Shown here: piece after piece, positions 28,655 to 42,470 of the stretch
How the letters are laid out: the number at the start of each line of letters is the position of its first letter
Position numbering within the stretch: position 1 is the first letter of the stretch
Assembly (NCBI GenBank): GCA_037389465.1
Contig: JAZARR010000229.1
Location: forward strand, 2,517,211 to 2,581,210
Length of the DNA: 64,000 nucleotides
From: Baylisascaris procyonis
Lineage: Eukaryota > Nematoda > Chromadorea > Rhabditida > Ascarididae
Reading direction: 5' to 3'
The notes under the pieces: model-generated
Database searches by the model: none
What the model was told of the DNA's origin: nothing
Seen by the model: only the letters and a program-made list of their open reading frames with translations
Translations under genes and position numbers: made by a program

Positions 28655-31600
28655 ATGCCCAACTCGGAGACAGCTACACGTTCTAGAAGGTAACTTACAA
28701 CTTACTTTACTCTTACTGAAATAGTAGCATTTGGAGCAGTGCCGTGACTTAATGCTCATCAAAATGAACTTTGAAATAGGAACAGTGATATTATAAGTGA
28801 GAGTTGTTACTGTTGACTCGTATGTGGTCATTGAATTTATGCAAATAAACGATTATTGGTTTCGGTTACACACACTTAGCACATCTGCGTTAACAATTTT
28901 AGCACTCTTCATATCGTTGACAAAAAATATCGTGTAAGCTCGAATAAACCTCATAGGTTCGCTGTTTTCAACGTTTAGATTCGGTAAAATTTAACGCTCA
29001 TATACGATAAAAGTGGTGCGACCCACTATAAAAATGACGGTGCATACCGATTTTCGATCTTGCTGAAACCATTTGACCTTGAATTTTTGTTTAGATAGAC
29101 TTTACGCCTTTTTTCATCATTTTGCATGGTTCTATCAGCAAAGTTTTGCATTTGGATCATTTTTTATTTTTTGAAAATATTTTCTAATTAGTAGACTTGT
29201 GGAAACATTCAGTCACCTAATCTTTCTACGGGTTTAGGAGTGAAAAAGCAATAAGATGTCGAATAACTCGGAAGTAATCCTTTCTTAGCACTCTATGGGC
29301 CTATATCCACCTATGTCTCAACTTGATATTCTTGGTAAATTTATGCCGTCCGAAATTTTTGGGAACACGAAGGGGAATTAAGACGGGATTACGACGTGGG
29401 AAAACGGGGAAAATCTACAAGTGCAATAAAGCGGCTTCAGCGACCACGTATATGAGACAGATGAAGTGGTGTTGATATCATGAGATGCAATTCCCCCAAA
29501 AAGCGTGCTTTCATCTCGAATCGACCAGTTTCACAGCCGTTACTTGTGACATCTTTAAGGTGGGCAAGCGGTTTAAATATGAGCATTTCGTGCTCCATAG
29601 TTCGTGGCAGTAATTCAGCATGCGGGTAACCGCTATGGGCATTTGGGTCCCCGTGGGAAATAGCACTGAACATTGAGTGTAATGGACAATGCATTCAAAA
29701 ATGCTGTGCATTCAGTAACGCGCCAATGAGTTCACAGACACCCTGAAGACGAATATTAAACGACGTTGGTTTTGCAATGAGATAGTCTTACAATATTTAG
29801 TGCGCTAGAACATTTCTTGACGAATGGTAAATGATAGCTAGACTTGATACAGTTAGCGCTACAGTAGTAGAGTATAGTGGCGCAGTATTACAGTATAGCT
29901 GTTTAGAATAAGCATTGCTGTATAAGCATGCTATTAGTGGCGCTTATTAAAGAGTCAAGCATATGTTGGTCATTTTGAGGCTTTCTTCACTTTAGTGCAA
30001 GGTTCAGACTCTGGATTAGCTTATGAAGCATTTTGCAGAAGACGGCATCGGAGTTCAAGCGATGATGATGGACCAGTATCAGGATGGAAGATGGGACTTG
30101 TGGTCGGCGTGGTGGTGCTCTGCTTCGGGATGTTGTACCCGAGCCTATTTCACCCGATGATATCGTCATTCTTTTCGAAACCTCCTTCACCACAACAGAC
30201 TATACCTAATCGACCACCTATACACCCGTCGATGAGTTCACCTCGCGCGAGACCTGACATACACCCCGGTTTGCGTTCATTCTCCTTTCGGTACTTGATT
30301 GCGCTCCCATGTGGAATTGCGGTTGGATGCATCATAATCATAACATTATGTAACAGCTGCAGTAATCATCATACAATAATACTCCGAATGCACCGTAACT
30401 CTAATTCTAAAGAACGCATTCTTCGTTGTTGCTTACTTGAAATGGATCAAGAAAAGAGCGAACTTATTTGACAAAATTCAATGTAGTGTGTGTGATTTAT
30501 CGACAGAGTCGTCTGTATTTTGCAGTTATAGAGAAGTAGCTGTTCATTATAATGTAAATAGTTTCTTGCTCTCTCCTATTTAAATTTATGCAGTGCTGCC
30601 ACCACTTACATTTTATCACAAAGTTTTTTCTTCTATTTTGAAACAAAAGGGTTTAAGGTGAGAAGTTGTTAGATTAACTGTACAGTAAGGCACTTGAAAC
30701 AATCGGCAACAAGCAAGCAAGATACCCACTCATTCTAATTTATCACGCAACATCTACTTCCAAAGGAAATGAGGAAATAACTTAATGAAAATTTTCCAAT
30801 GCTGCTTTCGGTGCAGTAAGTGTTTTTAAGTGAATAAAGAGAAAATGAAAAGAACTAAGGAGATTGTGCTATTACAGGTATGCGTATGGCTGCTGCACAG
30901 GCCGAGGCCACAACAACCTCCTCGTCAAAAGGCATGTTCGCTTGGATGCTTCCGTTATATACAGTTGGCGTCGTCGTCTTCCTTATATATACACTTGTGA
31001 AAGTATGCATTTGATAATACTCCTGAAACTTGCACTATATATGTTAAAAGTTGGAAAGAGTATAAAAATAGTCACAAGCGCATCTTCTTAGTGGATGAAG
31101 CAGTTTGATGCTATGTGAAAATCGCACATTGGATTCTGGTAGAAGGATGCAAAAACCCGAATAAAGACAAGGAAGTTTGTCGAAATAAATGCTCGAAAGA
31201 ATAGTTTGAAATTGCAGGTTAATTCATGTTATTCGGTTAAAAGTATTGGAATGGAATTAATTTACTTCCAGTAATCTAATAACTTCATGCAGTAATATTC
31301 ATCGTTGTTGCAGTATTTATTAATTTCAGTTAAGAAATATTTGATTGAGAAGTGCACAGTGAAATGGAATGCTGCAAAGATGAAAGAAATAATCAGAATG
31401 CTGTTGGGTACAATGAATAGATTATCATGTCTCCGATTAGCATAGTATCTTTTCCAGTCAAAAAAGAGGAAACAACGCAGAAGGCATGCCTATTCGTCCG
31501 ATGAGAGTGATTCGTATGATGACGACGACGAATACGAGCAGAGAGGACCTGGTGTTCATAATCTCGGTTAGTCGTCAAGCAGTTCTTTTTCTGTTTCTGC

Positions 31601-32752
31601 TCTTTTTCACTTCGTTTCCTTTCTCTGACTTTTTTCTTTCCCCGCACCTAGAATGTCCATAGAACGTTCTGAATGAAGATGGGAAATATGCATATTTTAA
31701 ATATAATTCAGGCGAGTGGTACTATGACTTTGGGTGGATTAGAGAATAATCACACGAAATTTCTTAGTGAGGATTTGATCCAGAAATTAAACGATCAAAT
31801 AAAAATTTGATTTCGAAACTCATTCTCTTCATAACTTTTGCAAATTATGGTGGCGACCGATGATCTGAATGATCATTAGGAAGGTATGCATTGGTACAGG
31901 TCCACAGATACTTCCTGCAGGTACATGAACAATTTAAATGGTGCAAAGACCCATCGGGGTTTCAGGGCGAAGGAAGTTGAGGAGCCTACAGGAGCGGCTG
32001 AAGCAAACTGAACTTGCAATGAGTAAAATTCTTGAGCAGCTTGGGACTATATCTGTCGAATCGACGCAAGAAGCAATGCCACAGAACTCAGAGAATACCA
32101 TCGAGCAGGAGAGCAAAACGAATGGAGAGAGCAAGAAGGCTGATGTGGACAAGGAGCATTACTTGCGAGATCTAGAGAAGGTTATTTCCTGTTCACTTCC
32201 AGAAATTTATCGCTTTCAGGAACTGTTTCTGTTCCATTTTATTGTTTCATCCGCTTATTCGTCTGATGTAATCACCCCCATTCGTAGGTTTATAATCAAG
32301 TCCGTACCACCATATATACATTGAAAAATAAGATATTTTCTTCATAAAATTCGTGACGATTACTGAATTGCGGGAATGGGGACACTTATCCGTAGTACCA
32401 AAAAAGCAGCCGGATTTAATTATTATTTCAGGCTTTACGTGAATTCAAGCACTTGTCGAACTCATACAACAAGGAGGAGCGAAAAAGACGAGGAGAGAGT
32501 GTAAGCGAGGAAGAGGGAATGGATGAAGACGACTTTGAGGAGGAAATGGACGGAGGAATCGAGGAAAAGGCACATGACGATGGGGATAGTGCAGGAAGTG
32601 CTGCGGAGGATGAGGCAGAGAACGGTATTAAGGATGAGCAAAAAGAAAAGCAGCGGGATGATGGTAAGAAGGGAGAGGATGAAGCATCGGAACCTGCCGT
32701 TGAACGGTGTGTGCAACAAACCAAGCCGCACAAGAGGTCTAAGCGGACATGA
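28655..32752 (+). CDS. ric-3: RIC-3 acetylcholine-receptor chaperone (6 exons)
   Basis: Exons: 28655-28689, 30039-30268, 30878-31002, 31458-31566, 31966-32180 and 32432-32752. All are GT/AG and in phase, giving 344 residues (C. elegans RIC-3 is about 378). The N-terminus is basic and Ser/Asp-rich, then GWKMG leads into membrane segment 1 (about 31-49, GLVVGVVVLCFGMLYPSLF). A proline-rich loop (PPSPQQTIPNRPPIHP) follows, then segment 2 (about 110-128, AWMLPLYTVGVVVFLIYTL). Next come a basic stretch with an acidic cluster (SSDESDSYDDDDEYE), a coiled coil (about 168-196, LQERLKQTELAMSKILEQL) and a long acidic, low-complexity tail ending HKRSKRT. Known for the family: an ER membrane protein needed for folding, assembly and export of nicotinic acetylcholine receptors. 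The start is fixed by exon 1, whose AG remainder completes the first codon of exon 2. An AATAAA lies 124 bp after the stop. The gene looks intact. Confidence 0.93.
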
Positions 32753-32875
32753 TTCACTTTTTTATGTTGGCTGTCTAGGTAAAAGAGAAGTGTTGATGAC
32801 GTGTTGCTAATCTTCATTGGCAAATTAGATAAGATTAGAGGAGGAGGGGCGGTGGGTTAGAGAGATACAACGTGA

Positions 32876-32881
32876 AATAAA
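32876..32881 (+). terminator. ric-3 polyadenylation signal AATAAA
   Basis: Canonical AATAAA 124 bp after the ric-3 stop codon, a typical spacing for a nematode 3' UTR. Confidence 0.6.
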
Positions 32882-34550
32882 TGCGTTTACTTACTGCTGA
32901 GGCGTTCTTATGTTGGCCATTGCGATACGTTTAATTTTGTGGTGCTAGATTGATCTTGTCGAATTTGTTTGTCATTATTATTGATTGCGGTTTGCACCTT
33001 TGATGACCGTTGTTGCTAAGCTCATTTGAAATTCACTGCTCGAAATATCCTGCAATTCTGATGGAAACTCGTCCTCTACAATACAAATCTCTCCGACTTA
33101 AACGGGAGATACTATCAGCATTTTACACTAGAAACCCCCCACGAATGATCTATCTTTAACGGTCTATGTGAAGTGGCCGAATCTGAGCGATATTTGAAGG
33201 AATGATAAAGACAAAACGAAACAGAACAAGCTCGCTCAGGATTTCATTAAAACCCATTGTTATTTTGCTCAGTAACAAATATTACTGAATATTTTTTGTC
33301 GAGCTTTCAATGGTGCGCGAAATGATGTGACGCTCCAATACACGCTAAGCCCAAGCCCATTAGAGCGAGAGAGCGATTGTCCCGGGTTTTCAATCAAGAC
33401 TGCGAGGTATTTGACCTGGAATCATTCTTTTTTACTATTAAGCTTGCGAACGATTTCTTTGCCAATGTAAATTTTTTCAAGGTATTCAAATGTCGAAACG
33501 TTTGTGTAGATAAATGACAGTAGTAAATAATAAATCTTAATTTTAAACGAATAAAGAAATCTGCAAAAATTCATAAAAAATAAAATTCCAAGACTTCAAC
33601 GAATCAAGAATTCATTGCGCAAAGGTGAGAGGTTACTTCATCACGCATTAAAATGCAAAATGAACGCATTATGGCTATCCTTTTGAATTAATATTTTCCG
33701 ATCACCACTAACGTATAGTCGTTTAAATTGTAAAGTTGTTTTGTTTGTTGTTCATTCGTATTGTCCATTCAGCTTTAAAACTATTCGCCAAGCAGTGATG
33801 CATTTTCATTTGCATAATGTTCTTTTGTTATTCTTGCTGATTGTTTCATTTCGACTTCATTTGCATATTTGTGCTCTTTCGTAATGGTCAGAACAAACGA
33901 ATAAAGTGACCATGCTAAGTGCTACTCTTAGATAATATTATGCTTAAAAATTCCCACTTTCGGGTCGTCGAAACTATTCAACGACTAGTATATTTGGGTT
34001 ATGAAAACGGACGGTCAAGAGGCTAGTGATGCGAGAGTAGTGTAATCCACACTAATGCATGGGGAATTTCATCCCAGAAGGGATGGAAAGAAGGATGCTG
34101 ATGTTTTCATCCACGGGAAGGTCGGAAATTATCTGGTTAACGACTGCTATCACGGTTTTATTGTGCGGAACAGTGGGGAGAAGAGATGGAGGCGAGTGGT
34201 TGTAGTACGACTCTTTCTCAACGATGCTTCTTTTCAAATAAAGACAAAAGTATTCCTTGTGGGGGGACAGCAGAAGAAGTGATCCATTTGTGGAAATTCA
34301 TATTGCAGCAGCTAAAATCACTTATACGTGTTTAGTTTCTTACGAAGGGCTATCATTTCAATGTTTTAACCAATAACTAACTTCGATTCTAAATGGAAAA
34401 CCATCTACACAAAATTTTTTTCATTTTCGGGCGGATTTTACCTCTTTCTGACTATTATGCGATTTGAGCAGATGAAGAAATTTTATGCATTTATGACTTT
34501 TTGCATTTTGACGTCTAAACGATCTCATATACCATTAAATGTGAAATTAC

Positions 34551-34709
34551 CTTCGTTATCCTCCAAGCTGTCATTCTAGACTGCTCATCGCTGTGATATG
34601 ATAACCAGAAATCGTACGTAAACGAATGCAGTCTTTGCTGGGTAGCGGCACCGAAAATGGGTTCATATAAAAGTCTGAGCGAAATGGAAGGGTTAGTCAA
34701 GGGGCATTC
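34551..34709 (-). CDS. Candidate internal exon of an unrecognised minus-strand gene
   Basis: This stretch is bounded by GCATTTCAG on its 5' side and ACGAAG|GTAATT on its 3' side. It is 159 bp, phase 0 at both ends, and open in only this frame (53 codons). The translation includes NPSISLRLLYEPIFGAATQQ and DFWLSYHSDEQSRMTAWRI. The splice sites and composition look real, but no partner exon could be assigned. The open frame at 34052-34318 (minus), which includes SLLPTVPHNKTVIAVVNQI, may belong to the same gene. Function unknown. Confidence 0.35.
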
Positions 34710-35299
34710 CTGAAATGCGCAAAAGATTTCCGAACAAAATGCGCAAACTTCTCCACAAACTAAGAGAAACACCTCATTTGTGCAGGAAATAAAGAAGTTA
34801 CTTTATAGATATCTTAGCAGTAAAATAGACGTTCACCAGGAAATCAGAATTCTCAACATTAACGATTTGGGTAAAATTGTTTAGGACTCAGGTAAATGCA
34901 GTTCGCTTACATATTTCTAGCATATTTTTGATCAAGGCAACGAACGGCCTTCTACCTCAGTTCCCCATTCGGAACAGCATATCGGTTAAACACGTTGGAA
35001 GTTTGCACTGAATCCATAATCAACGCTATAAACAAACTGAGTTATGAACTTTCTCTTACTCTATACGATATTCTGGCAGCCACGATGTCAGTCTGTCGAA
35101 GAATGACTTTTCAAAGAAAGATATTTTTATTTTCCACACCAAACAAACCGAATTACTTTGATTTCGGAACAAAAAAGTAAACGCCCAACAAATTTCGTTT
35201 GTTCTGTGTGAAAAGTTATGAAAATTACTGCGTATGATAGTGTCCTTAATACGTGATATCTTACTTATAAACTCATTAGCAGTCCACAAAATGACTTTT

Positions 35300-36332
35300 T
35301 GCCAAATTGATCTACTTCTTTGCATTTGATTCCATCTGCAAGAAACTAAATTACTCTACCAGAAAGTACAGACTAGTTTACCTTATATCGATCATGCAAA
35401 CCCTTTTAATGTGATATTCACGGCACAGAAACAGAATTATCAATGTTACTCCATAAGGAAGCGTCATCTTTTCCCTCTATATAAATGATATTGTGAACAA
35501 TCTCTCAAGTAAGTACAAGTTGTTCGCGAATGATCCGAAAATTTATCGACCGTTGCATAATGCTGCTTTCGACTTTTATGCTTTCCAAATTGATCCTGAT
35601 AGGTTCTGTGAATGCTCAAATTTGTGGCTGTCCCATGATAATATCCCATGAGAAGTGCCAAGTATTTCATGCAAACTATCACGAATATTAATTTAGATTA
35701 ATGGTTAAATTTGTTATTTGCTGCCGACAAAATCAGTGATGTTGGTGTGAAAATCATAGTGAATATACAGTGGTACATGCAGTGTTCTGAAGTTGCTTCG
35801 AAAACCTTTAAGGTTGGCAATGCATCCTGCGAGCATTGCGACTTGGCTGTTTCCAGCATTTTCGCAGGGCTTATTTAGATTACTGCCGACCCATTTTGAA
35901 ATTCTGCACTCGGGTAGGATCCATTCACTTTGTTTCTGATGTAAAGATTGTTGAAAGTGGGAAGAATAATTCACTCGCGTGGAGTTTCGTTTGCTTCTCG
36001 AACCCTTTTCACTTGATCATCAGACTCGTTTAAAAATTTCCCACTTTCAAACGTATCTTCTTATTCTGTGCTATAAATTCGATCATATTCTATGCTATAA
36101 AATTGTGGGTCACTTTTCTGACATACTACATAACGATGTCTTTTCGTTGGATAAGAAGCGTGAACGAAAGGCCCATAGATTTCATTTGATAGGAATAGTG
36201 AGTTATATAAATAGCTTTTTTTTTATTGTTTTCAGTTCAGAGCTATCCGCAATCGGAAGAGTTTTCCTCAGAACACAGTTAAAGCTCAAAATGTCTCAGT
36301 ATTTGAGAGTCACCTCATTTCAGTCCACCTGA
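35300..36332 (+). mobile_element. Non-LTR retrotransposon relic, CR1/jockey-like reverse transcriptase
   Basis: Broken reverse-transcriptase reading in several frames. From 35307, LIYFFAFDSICKKL matches the family pattern around FDFSKAFDSV. NVTP-stop-GSV (stop at 35454-35456) stands where VPQGSV is usual. SLYINDIVNNLSSKYKL and FAND (35523-35534) stand for FADD. After frameshifts, the C-terminal part reads RAYLDYCRPILKFCT, ILCYKIVGHFSDILHNDVF and SLDKK, ending at 36332. The order matches the palm-to-thumb end of CR1-type polymerases. In-frame stops, frameshifts and the damaged active site show it is dead. No 5' end or target-site duplication could be placed. Confidence 0.8.
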
Positions 36333-37035
36333 GAGCTCTTTCTGATATGACCTATTGAGGAGCAGTGCATCCCTCCCCTACATCATACTTTATATCCCTT
36401 TCTTTTTCATATCTTTAAGTACCAAGGATTTAATTGCTGTTCTTTGCTCATCTTTTTCTTGTTGCTTTTATATGAATACGTTTAAGTTATGAATGCATGC
36501 GTCTGTACATAAGCATTTATGTCGAGGTGTGATGCTGATGTATGTCTCCATTAGCACGTGAGTTTTCTTTACTAGTATAAATAATGACGATTTAATTCTA
36601 GTTCAATCGAAAACACATGCAGTTCGACAGGTACTTTAAAAAGCTTAGCAATACTGCGCTGTCATATAAAGGTTGCAAAATACAAGGAAAAAATCAGGCA
36701 AGGAAGACAATCACAAGTTTATGTTAGGGAGCGATATTATGACTCATAAACTGTAAAGAAGGAACATATTCACAGTGAATGTCAATTGTATAAAGATAAT
36801 GCGTCAATCGGGTAATGCATCTTTAGAAAAGGCATAATGAGTGGTTATTACTGCAATCTTCATCTAAATGAACGAAGAAATCTGCCTAAAGGGCAATGCA
36901 TTCGCATCAAAATTTTCGCAACAATTTTCACAACTTGAGTGCAGTAGAAATAAGGAAGTGAAATGAATAAGTTGAAAAATGAACATAAAGAAATATATCT
37001 AAAAGGTCATTTATTAAAAGGGTTTTGTAGAGATA

Positions 37036-37037
<2 letters not shown>

Positions 37038-37113
<76 letters not shown>
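37038..37113. repeat. (AT)n microsatellite
   Basis: About 38 uninterrupted AT units (76 bp). It is likely length-polymorphic and yields a false Tyr-Ile repeat frame on the minus strand. Confidence 0.97.
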
Positions 37114-37115
<2 letters not shown>

Positions 37116-38159
37116 CTTGAAAAATGATAGAGAACTCGAAATTTATGCAACATGCGAAGGGACCTAATATTCGCATTCGTAATGTCGCAGTTCAATAAAT
37201 AGAATCGGCGATAGTGGAACCTTTCTAGATGACCTGTTAAGACAAAGCTATTAGCATTTCTGCTTCAGTGAGTAACTTGTTCCAGAATTTAATCCTTCCG
37301 AGACTGCTGGTGAAAATAATGATTTTAACAATTTCTGCTAATTCAAGGGGGCGATCCTTCAACATAGCTGGACGGAAGCAACTGCAGCTCGAAACGGTAA
37401 AGATTCAGAAGCCCCTCATGGTAACAAGTTCCAAGTTGTGGTAACAGTTTCCAAACTTTAATAATCTGGCCTCAGAAAAAGTGTTTACGGTTATCATCCA
37501 CGCATTTTTCAGTGCACATCTGTAAACCGTTTGTCGTTACGTTACACGATGCTACGAAAGTGGAAAGGCTTGCGATGATTAAATACGCAATGCTCTTGAA
37601 TAACTCTTTACATTAATCAAATCGCACATAATTTCTCTCATCTGTGGAGATAGCCCAGCAAAAAATTGAAATTTTCCTCAGAGATACCTGGCTCAGGAAT
37701 CATTTAATTTGTCTTCCTTGAATAGATTCTAATAACCAGTTGTCTGAAAGCCATCTTTAGGAGTGTTATAAACACAATTATCAAGCATGAGTAAAACATA
37801 GATCCTTTGCAAACATATTGCATTTCTCTTAGTACGCTTTAATTCTCTAAGAAAACGGCGGCGTTGTCGCTGAGCAACACTTTTTCGGCGCAGCGCTCAG
37901 CAAAACTCATTTTGCACATAATCAACCATAATTCCTAAATCCTCAACAATTCATAACTTGTAAAGGATGGCACCGTTAAGCGAAAGCTATAAAACATCGA
38001 AAGCAGTGACGGATAAGACGAGACATTTAGGACTAGGAACGTTGCATGCAACGATTACTCCTCACGAAGATTAAATCCATTTCATGTACTTCTTTCGACC
38101 TCCCATTTAAGTTTCTAGATTTACCAAACGAAGCGGTCTGTTTCTTAGAACAGCCGTTA

Positions 38160-38620
38160 ATATGGCATCTATAACGGCGATCAGGCGCTCACCGATCTCG
38201 TCACCAACCGCACAACATTCACTAATTACCTGTTTCTATCCCTACAGCACCCACCTCTCCTACTGGTCGTGGAATACGCATAATAACTTGCAACAGCTAT
38301 ATCACCTCTATCAATCACCTCTATCAACCATGCAGCATTCGCAAACTGCCTGCTTAACCTGTAGAGTGCTCACAAATAATGGAATGCTCATTACCCACCT
38401 AATTATTGGCACCAACTGCGCATAACTCACTCATAGTTATCTGTACAGCTACCAATCAGTTGTACCAATTGCCTAACGTTTAGTAACTTCCTTACGAGGT
38501 GCACAATAATCACCTACTCCATCTGTGTAATAACCAACAATCATTGCACAGTAATTATCCCACAAACCACACAATGTTGGTCAACCATACATATTAATAT
38601 ATAATGTTACCAATCCCTAT
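38160..38620. repeat. C-rich stretch with degenerate short repeats
   Basis: Recurring motifs of the type CACAACATTCACTAATTACC, GCATAACTCACTCATAGTTA and ACCAATTGCC, at irregular spacing. The strand is poor in G. It looks like an old, much-diverged minisatellite; no exact period can be given by eye. Confidence 0.35.
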
Positions 38621-41600
38621 ATTTTTGTCAATGACCTGTTATACATGTGAATATTCACTGATCATATTTGATAGCTGTACAGCGTCAGTCACTTACCTAC
38701 GTCAGCGGTGAGGCCATCAGCATTTTTTCTACAACATTTGTTAGTCATCTCTCCCAACTCGAAATTATTGATAAAGTTGTCTGCGTACCTTCATAGACGA
38801 AACAACAGGCCTTCCAACTCATGTGTAGTGATAAAATGACAGTCTCTCCTATGCTCACGCTTTTATAAAATAATGGTGTTTTCTGGATACCTGGACGCTA
38901 GAATGGGGTTTTTATATTTATTCGGATGAGCATCCCTTTGGGTTTATGCGTGAAACCTTCACTTACTTAGCGTAGGCAAGAAAATCTACCATGATTAGCT
39001 TTATTCCAACACCACAGACTGCAAACGTTTCGAAAAAAGCATTGATGTGAATGTGAACTGAAATGGGAGGTCGAAAGAAGCACATCAAAAGTACAACACA
39101 TAGGGAACAAGTTAGAGGCATGCAAAAGGATCTAGCACGAATATGTGCTTTTTAGTTCTTGCTCACCTGACCAGCAATATTCAAATGCTGCCAACAAAAA
39201 GCAGAACAAGTAGAATAATGAATCCAAATACCACTTGATCCGAGTGACCGTGCAAATCTTTCACAAACAGTTCTTTTTTGTGCAAATTTGTAAACCCGAA
39301 AAGCAGTCTTCAATGGCTGTCGGTGTGCGCATGTCCATATGCATGATCCACCACTACAAGACATTTTTCCCGTTCTGAGGTCCCTATGCTATGTAACTGC
39401 AACGTGGGATGCACTGGGATTTGCTGGGGACTTCAACTGCACGATAAGACTTACTAAGAGCAGTTATCATTACTGAACTGTGCATATCAAGTTACTGAGT
39501 GAGTGATTAAGTAATCTGCGGCTGCAGTAGTCACTATGTCCGAACTATGGAGCGGAACTGCTTATTATGCTTGTTGAGACTGTTTGTCGAACATACCGAA
39601 CAGATTAGTTTAGCTACACCTCTTTGATACGCAACTGTGTGCAGCTTCAAGATTAGGTGCTGAGATTGGCCGCAACAGGTAACAATCTAGATATTTGTAT
39701 TCAATGCTTTTAAAAACCTCTCTAGACGTCTTTGTACTGGGGGAGTTGAAGTCATAGAAAAGGACGGAAGGAAGAAAATTTGGTACCCGTGTTCAACATG
39801 TTAGCTGGACGTAGCTTTTCTTAAGCGACTAAAATTTACGGCCTCAGGCTCAGACCCAGTTATTTACAAGGCGAACCTAGTAACCTGCTTATTAAACGAA
39901 TTTTTTTTTTTTTTTCAGCTGAAAGCCATATGATGACTTTCCGGTGTACGCTCGCAATAGTGCAACGAACGCTAACGCATTTCACGTCCATAGACAGACA
40001 GCCGGCTGTGATCACATGGCGCTCAAGCTTCGTGCTTCGATGACGTTCCACTGAGCAAATTTTCGATTAAATAGCGCATTAAAGAGCGAGACTGAAGTTG
40101 ATGGAGTGCATGAACGGGGAGAGTGGTGCAGAAAGGAGTGCTAGAGAAGCCATCATTATTGGAGAGAGCGTCGCGCAAACGGAGATCCTAAGAGCAGAAA
40201 GCCGGCTTGCCCGAAACCGCCAGCTAACAGCGAGGCGCAGTGGCGCCAACTGCACATCATTTGCTTCTTTCTACTCACTTGGGTGCCTCTTTCATTTCTC
40301 TCTGTTACACACACATGGCCAATACTCTTCTTCCGTTCCATACAGCAAACCGGAAAATCGTTTTTGTATGGAAGTCGAGGTCGAGATGCTTTAACAGGAA
40401 GGGTGACGTTGATGTCGGCGAGTTGAGTATTGGTGTAGCCAAATGCACATGAAATAGCAAGGCCGTTCGATAAGCTAAGTGTGTTGTCTGTGTCTATTCC
40501 TATCACATGTTTACGCACCTCGTTGTGTTCACGCACGTGCCTTCCATCCGTTCTGTATTCTCTTTCAAGTGCACAGCTGGATAATGTCATGTGCATAAAT
40601 GGATCGATCCCCAGACGGTTTACAATTCCCATGCGGGATATCTTTAAGTAATACTTTCAAGACGAGAGCACTAATAGCTTTCGAAGTTGACACCACATAG
40701 CAGTGCATGAGGGAATGACGGTACCCCTTCAGAGAAGCTTGCCAGTATTTGGGGCAAAATATGAAACGTTCACATTATATAAGTGGACACCCCACTGACC
40801 AACGCTTCAGGCAAGAATTGCAAAGAAAATGAAAGACGGAATTTCAGGAGGGATTGAGAAATAGGTATAATATTTTTTATAATTATAATACTGCAGCCAC
40901 TAAACAATGGAGTTAGAGACTACATTGTCCGAAAAATACATTCTTTAAAAAATATTTTTCCTTTCTATGATAATCTAAAGCTACATGGGCTACTTGTTTT
41001 GCAACGTCTGCCAAGGTGAAGTCATCATGTGGGGTGATTGTTTCATCTTAGTATTTTCTTCGCTGCACATCTTTTTTCTACAGATCCGTAGATGTTACAA
41101 GGGCGTCGGTAATTAGTGAATTAAGATACCATCTTTAATAACATTGAATTCTTTCGATGTTTTTACCCCGCAAACCTCAATTAGAGTTGTCTAGCTGACG
41201 GGTATTTTCGCAGCCTTTTTGTTTTTTGCAGTTTTCCTATAGAAAACTCATTCTGATGATGCGATGTCTTCAGATATGCATACGTCGGTGTCTGTCCGAT
41301 CACTGTACGTTACTAGCCTCGTGATGAAAACTTTGAATGGCGAAAATTGATTCATATAATTTGTTACATATGTAAGCACAGTCTCCATTTTCGCTTCAAC
41401 CGCTTATCTGTACAAGTAAAAACTGAAACATACAATGACTACAAAATTTCCATATTGATTATCTTCCTGGGCAGATCGAATGAAGGCTAAAAAACGGTTT
41501 TTAAATTGAGCAAATTACAACTGACTATTTGATTGATGAAAAGCAATGATATTGTTTCGTTGTTTCTTTCGTATTGATTTTGTCGGTTGGTTCGATTAAG

Positions 41601-42470
41601 TCGATAGATCAGATCGTGCGAGCTTGATCACCATACCTTTCAACTTATTCGAGAATTTATAGGAGCGCATTATTGAGAAAATGACCGCAGGCAATAGCAG
41701 AGTCAAATTTCACTAAGTTTGTGCAAATGTTTTACTGTTGATAGGTACTCGAGAGAGAACCGTTGATGACATCGGCGCTCTCTGTACACATCACTCGTAT
41801 GCTAAAAAAAAAACACCTGGGCACTGTGTGGTCACTTGCGTTGAGCTAATGGACAGTTTGTCTTTGAAAATTCATTGAGGGATGCCACTGAAGGATGCAG
41901 AGTAGCAAGGGATGGAGAAGAGGGAAGGATTCGGGGCAGCACTCTGATAGATATAAAATCCAACTGAATTTGATTCTTGTACTTCTGTAACAATATTGCA
42001 GAACATTTTATTTGTTTGCTTTGTCCATTGTAAAGATATAAATAACACATTGTGAATTGGTTCCATATATAATAGTGACGTCTCTTTAATGAGTATGTTA
42101 TGCTCGATTGAGAAAGTGTTGCTGTCATCACCTAACATTGCTTAACGTTTCATAAGATTTGTCTGTTAAGTAATGATGACTGCGCTTTCCTCTTTTAGGT
42201 TTAACTTTGACATTCCATTGTTCACTTGTTACTCTCAAATAAACTCTTCTAAACGCTCTTCGACAACGAGAACATGGCTTTTATTTGCGAGACTAAGCGC
42301 ACTTATTTGTCTTGTCTTTATGTGAACTATTACGTTTTATTACAAACAGCTTTTCATTAAGAAGGCCATCCTTTCGACGTTGACTTTAGTCGACTTTATA
42401 TTCGAATTCCTATATGCTCGGGCAGTTGATCAAATCTCAACCTTCTCTTTCTTGTGCTCATCTTTTTTGA

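Noticed and set aside
28478..28831. 117-residue minus frame and 76-residue plus frame over the ric-3 start
   Set aside because: They overlap ric-3 exon 1 and its GC-rich leader. The short in-phase exon 28655-28689 explains the region better.
32428..32823. Minus frames of 131 and 89 residues and an alternative plus frame
   Set aside because: Shadows of the purine-rich, acidic-tail exon of ric-3.
36928..37195. Two overlapping minus frames with long Tyr-Ile repeats
   Set aside because: Both are translations of the AT microsatellite and its flanks.
39152..39364. Overlapping minus frames, one with a hydrophobic VVFGFIILLVLLFVGSI segment
   Set aside because: Three frames look equally plausible over about 200 bp and none has consistent start and splice signals.
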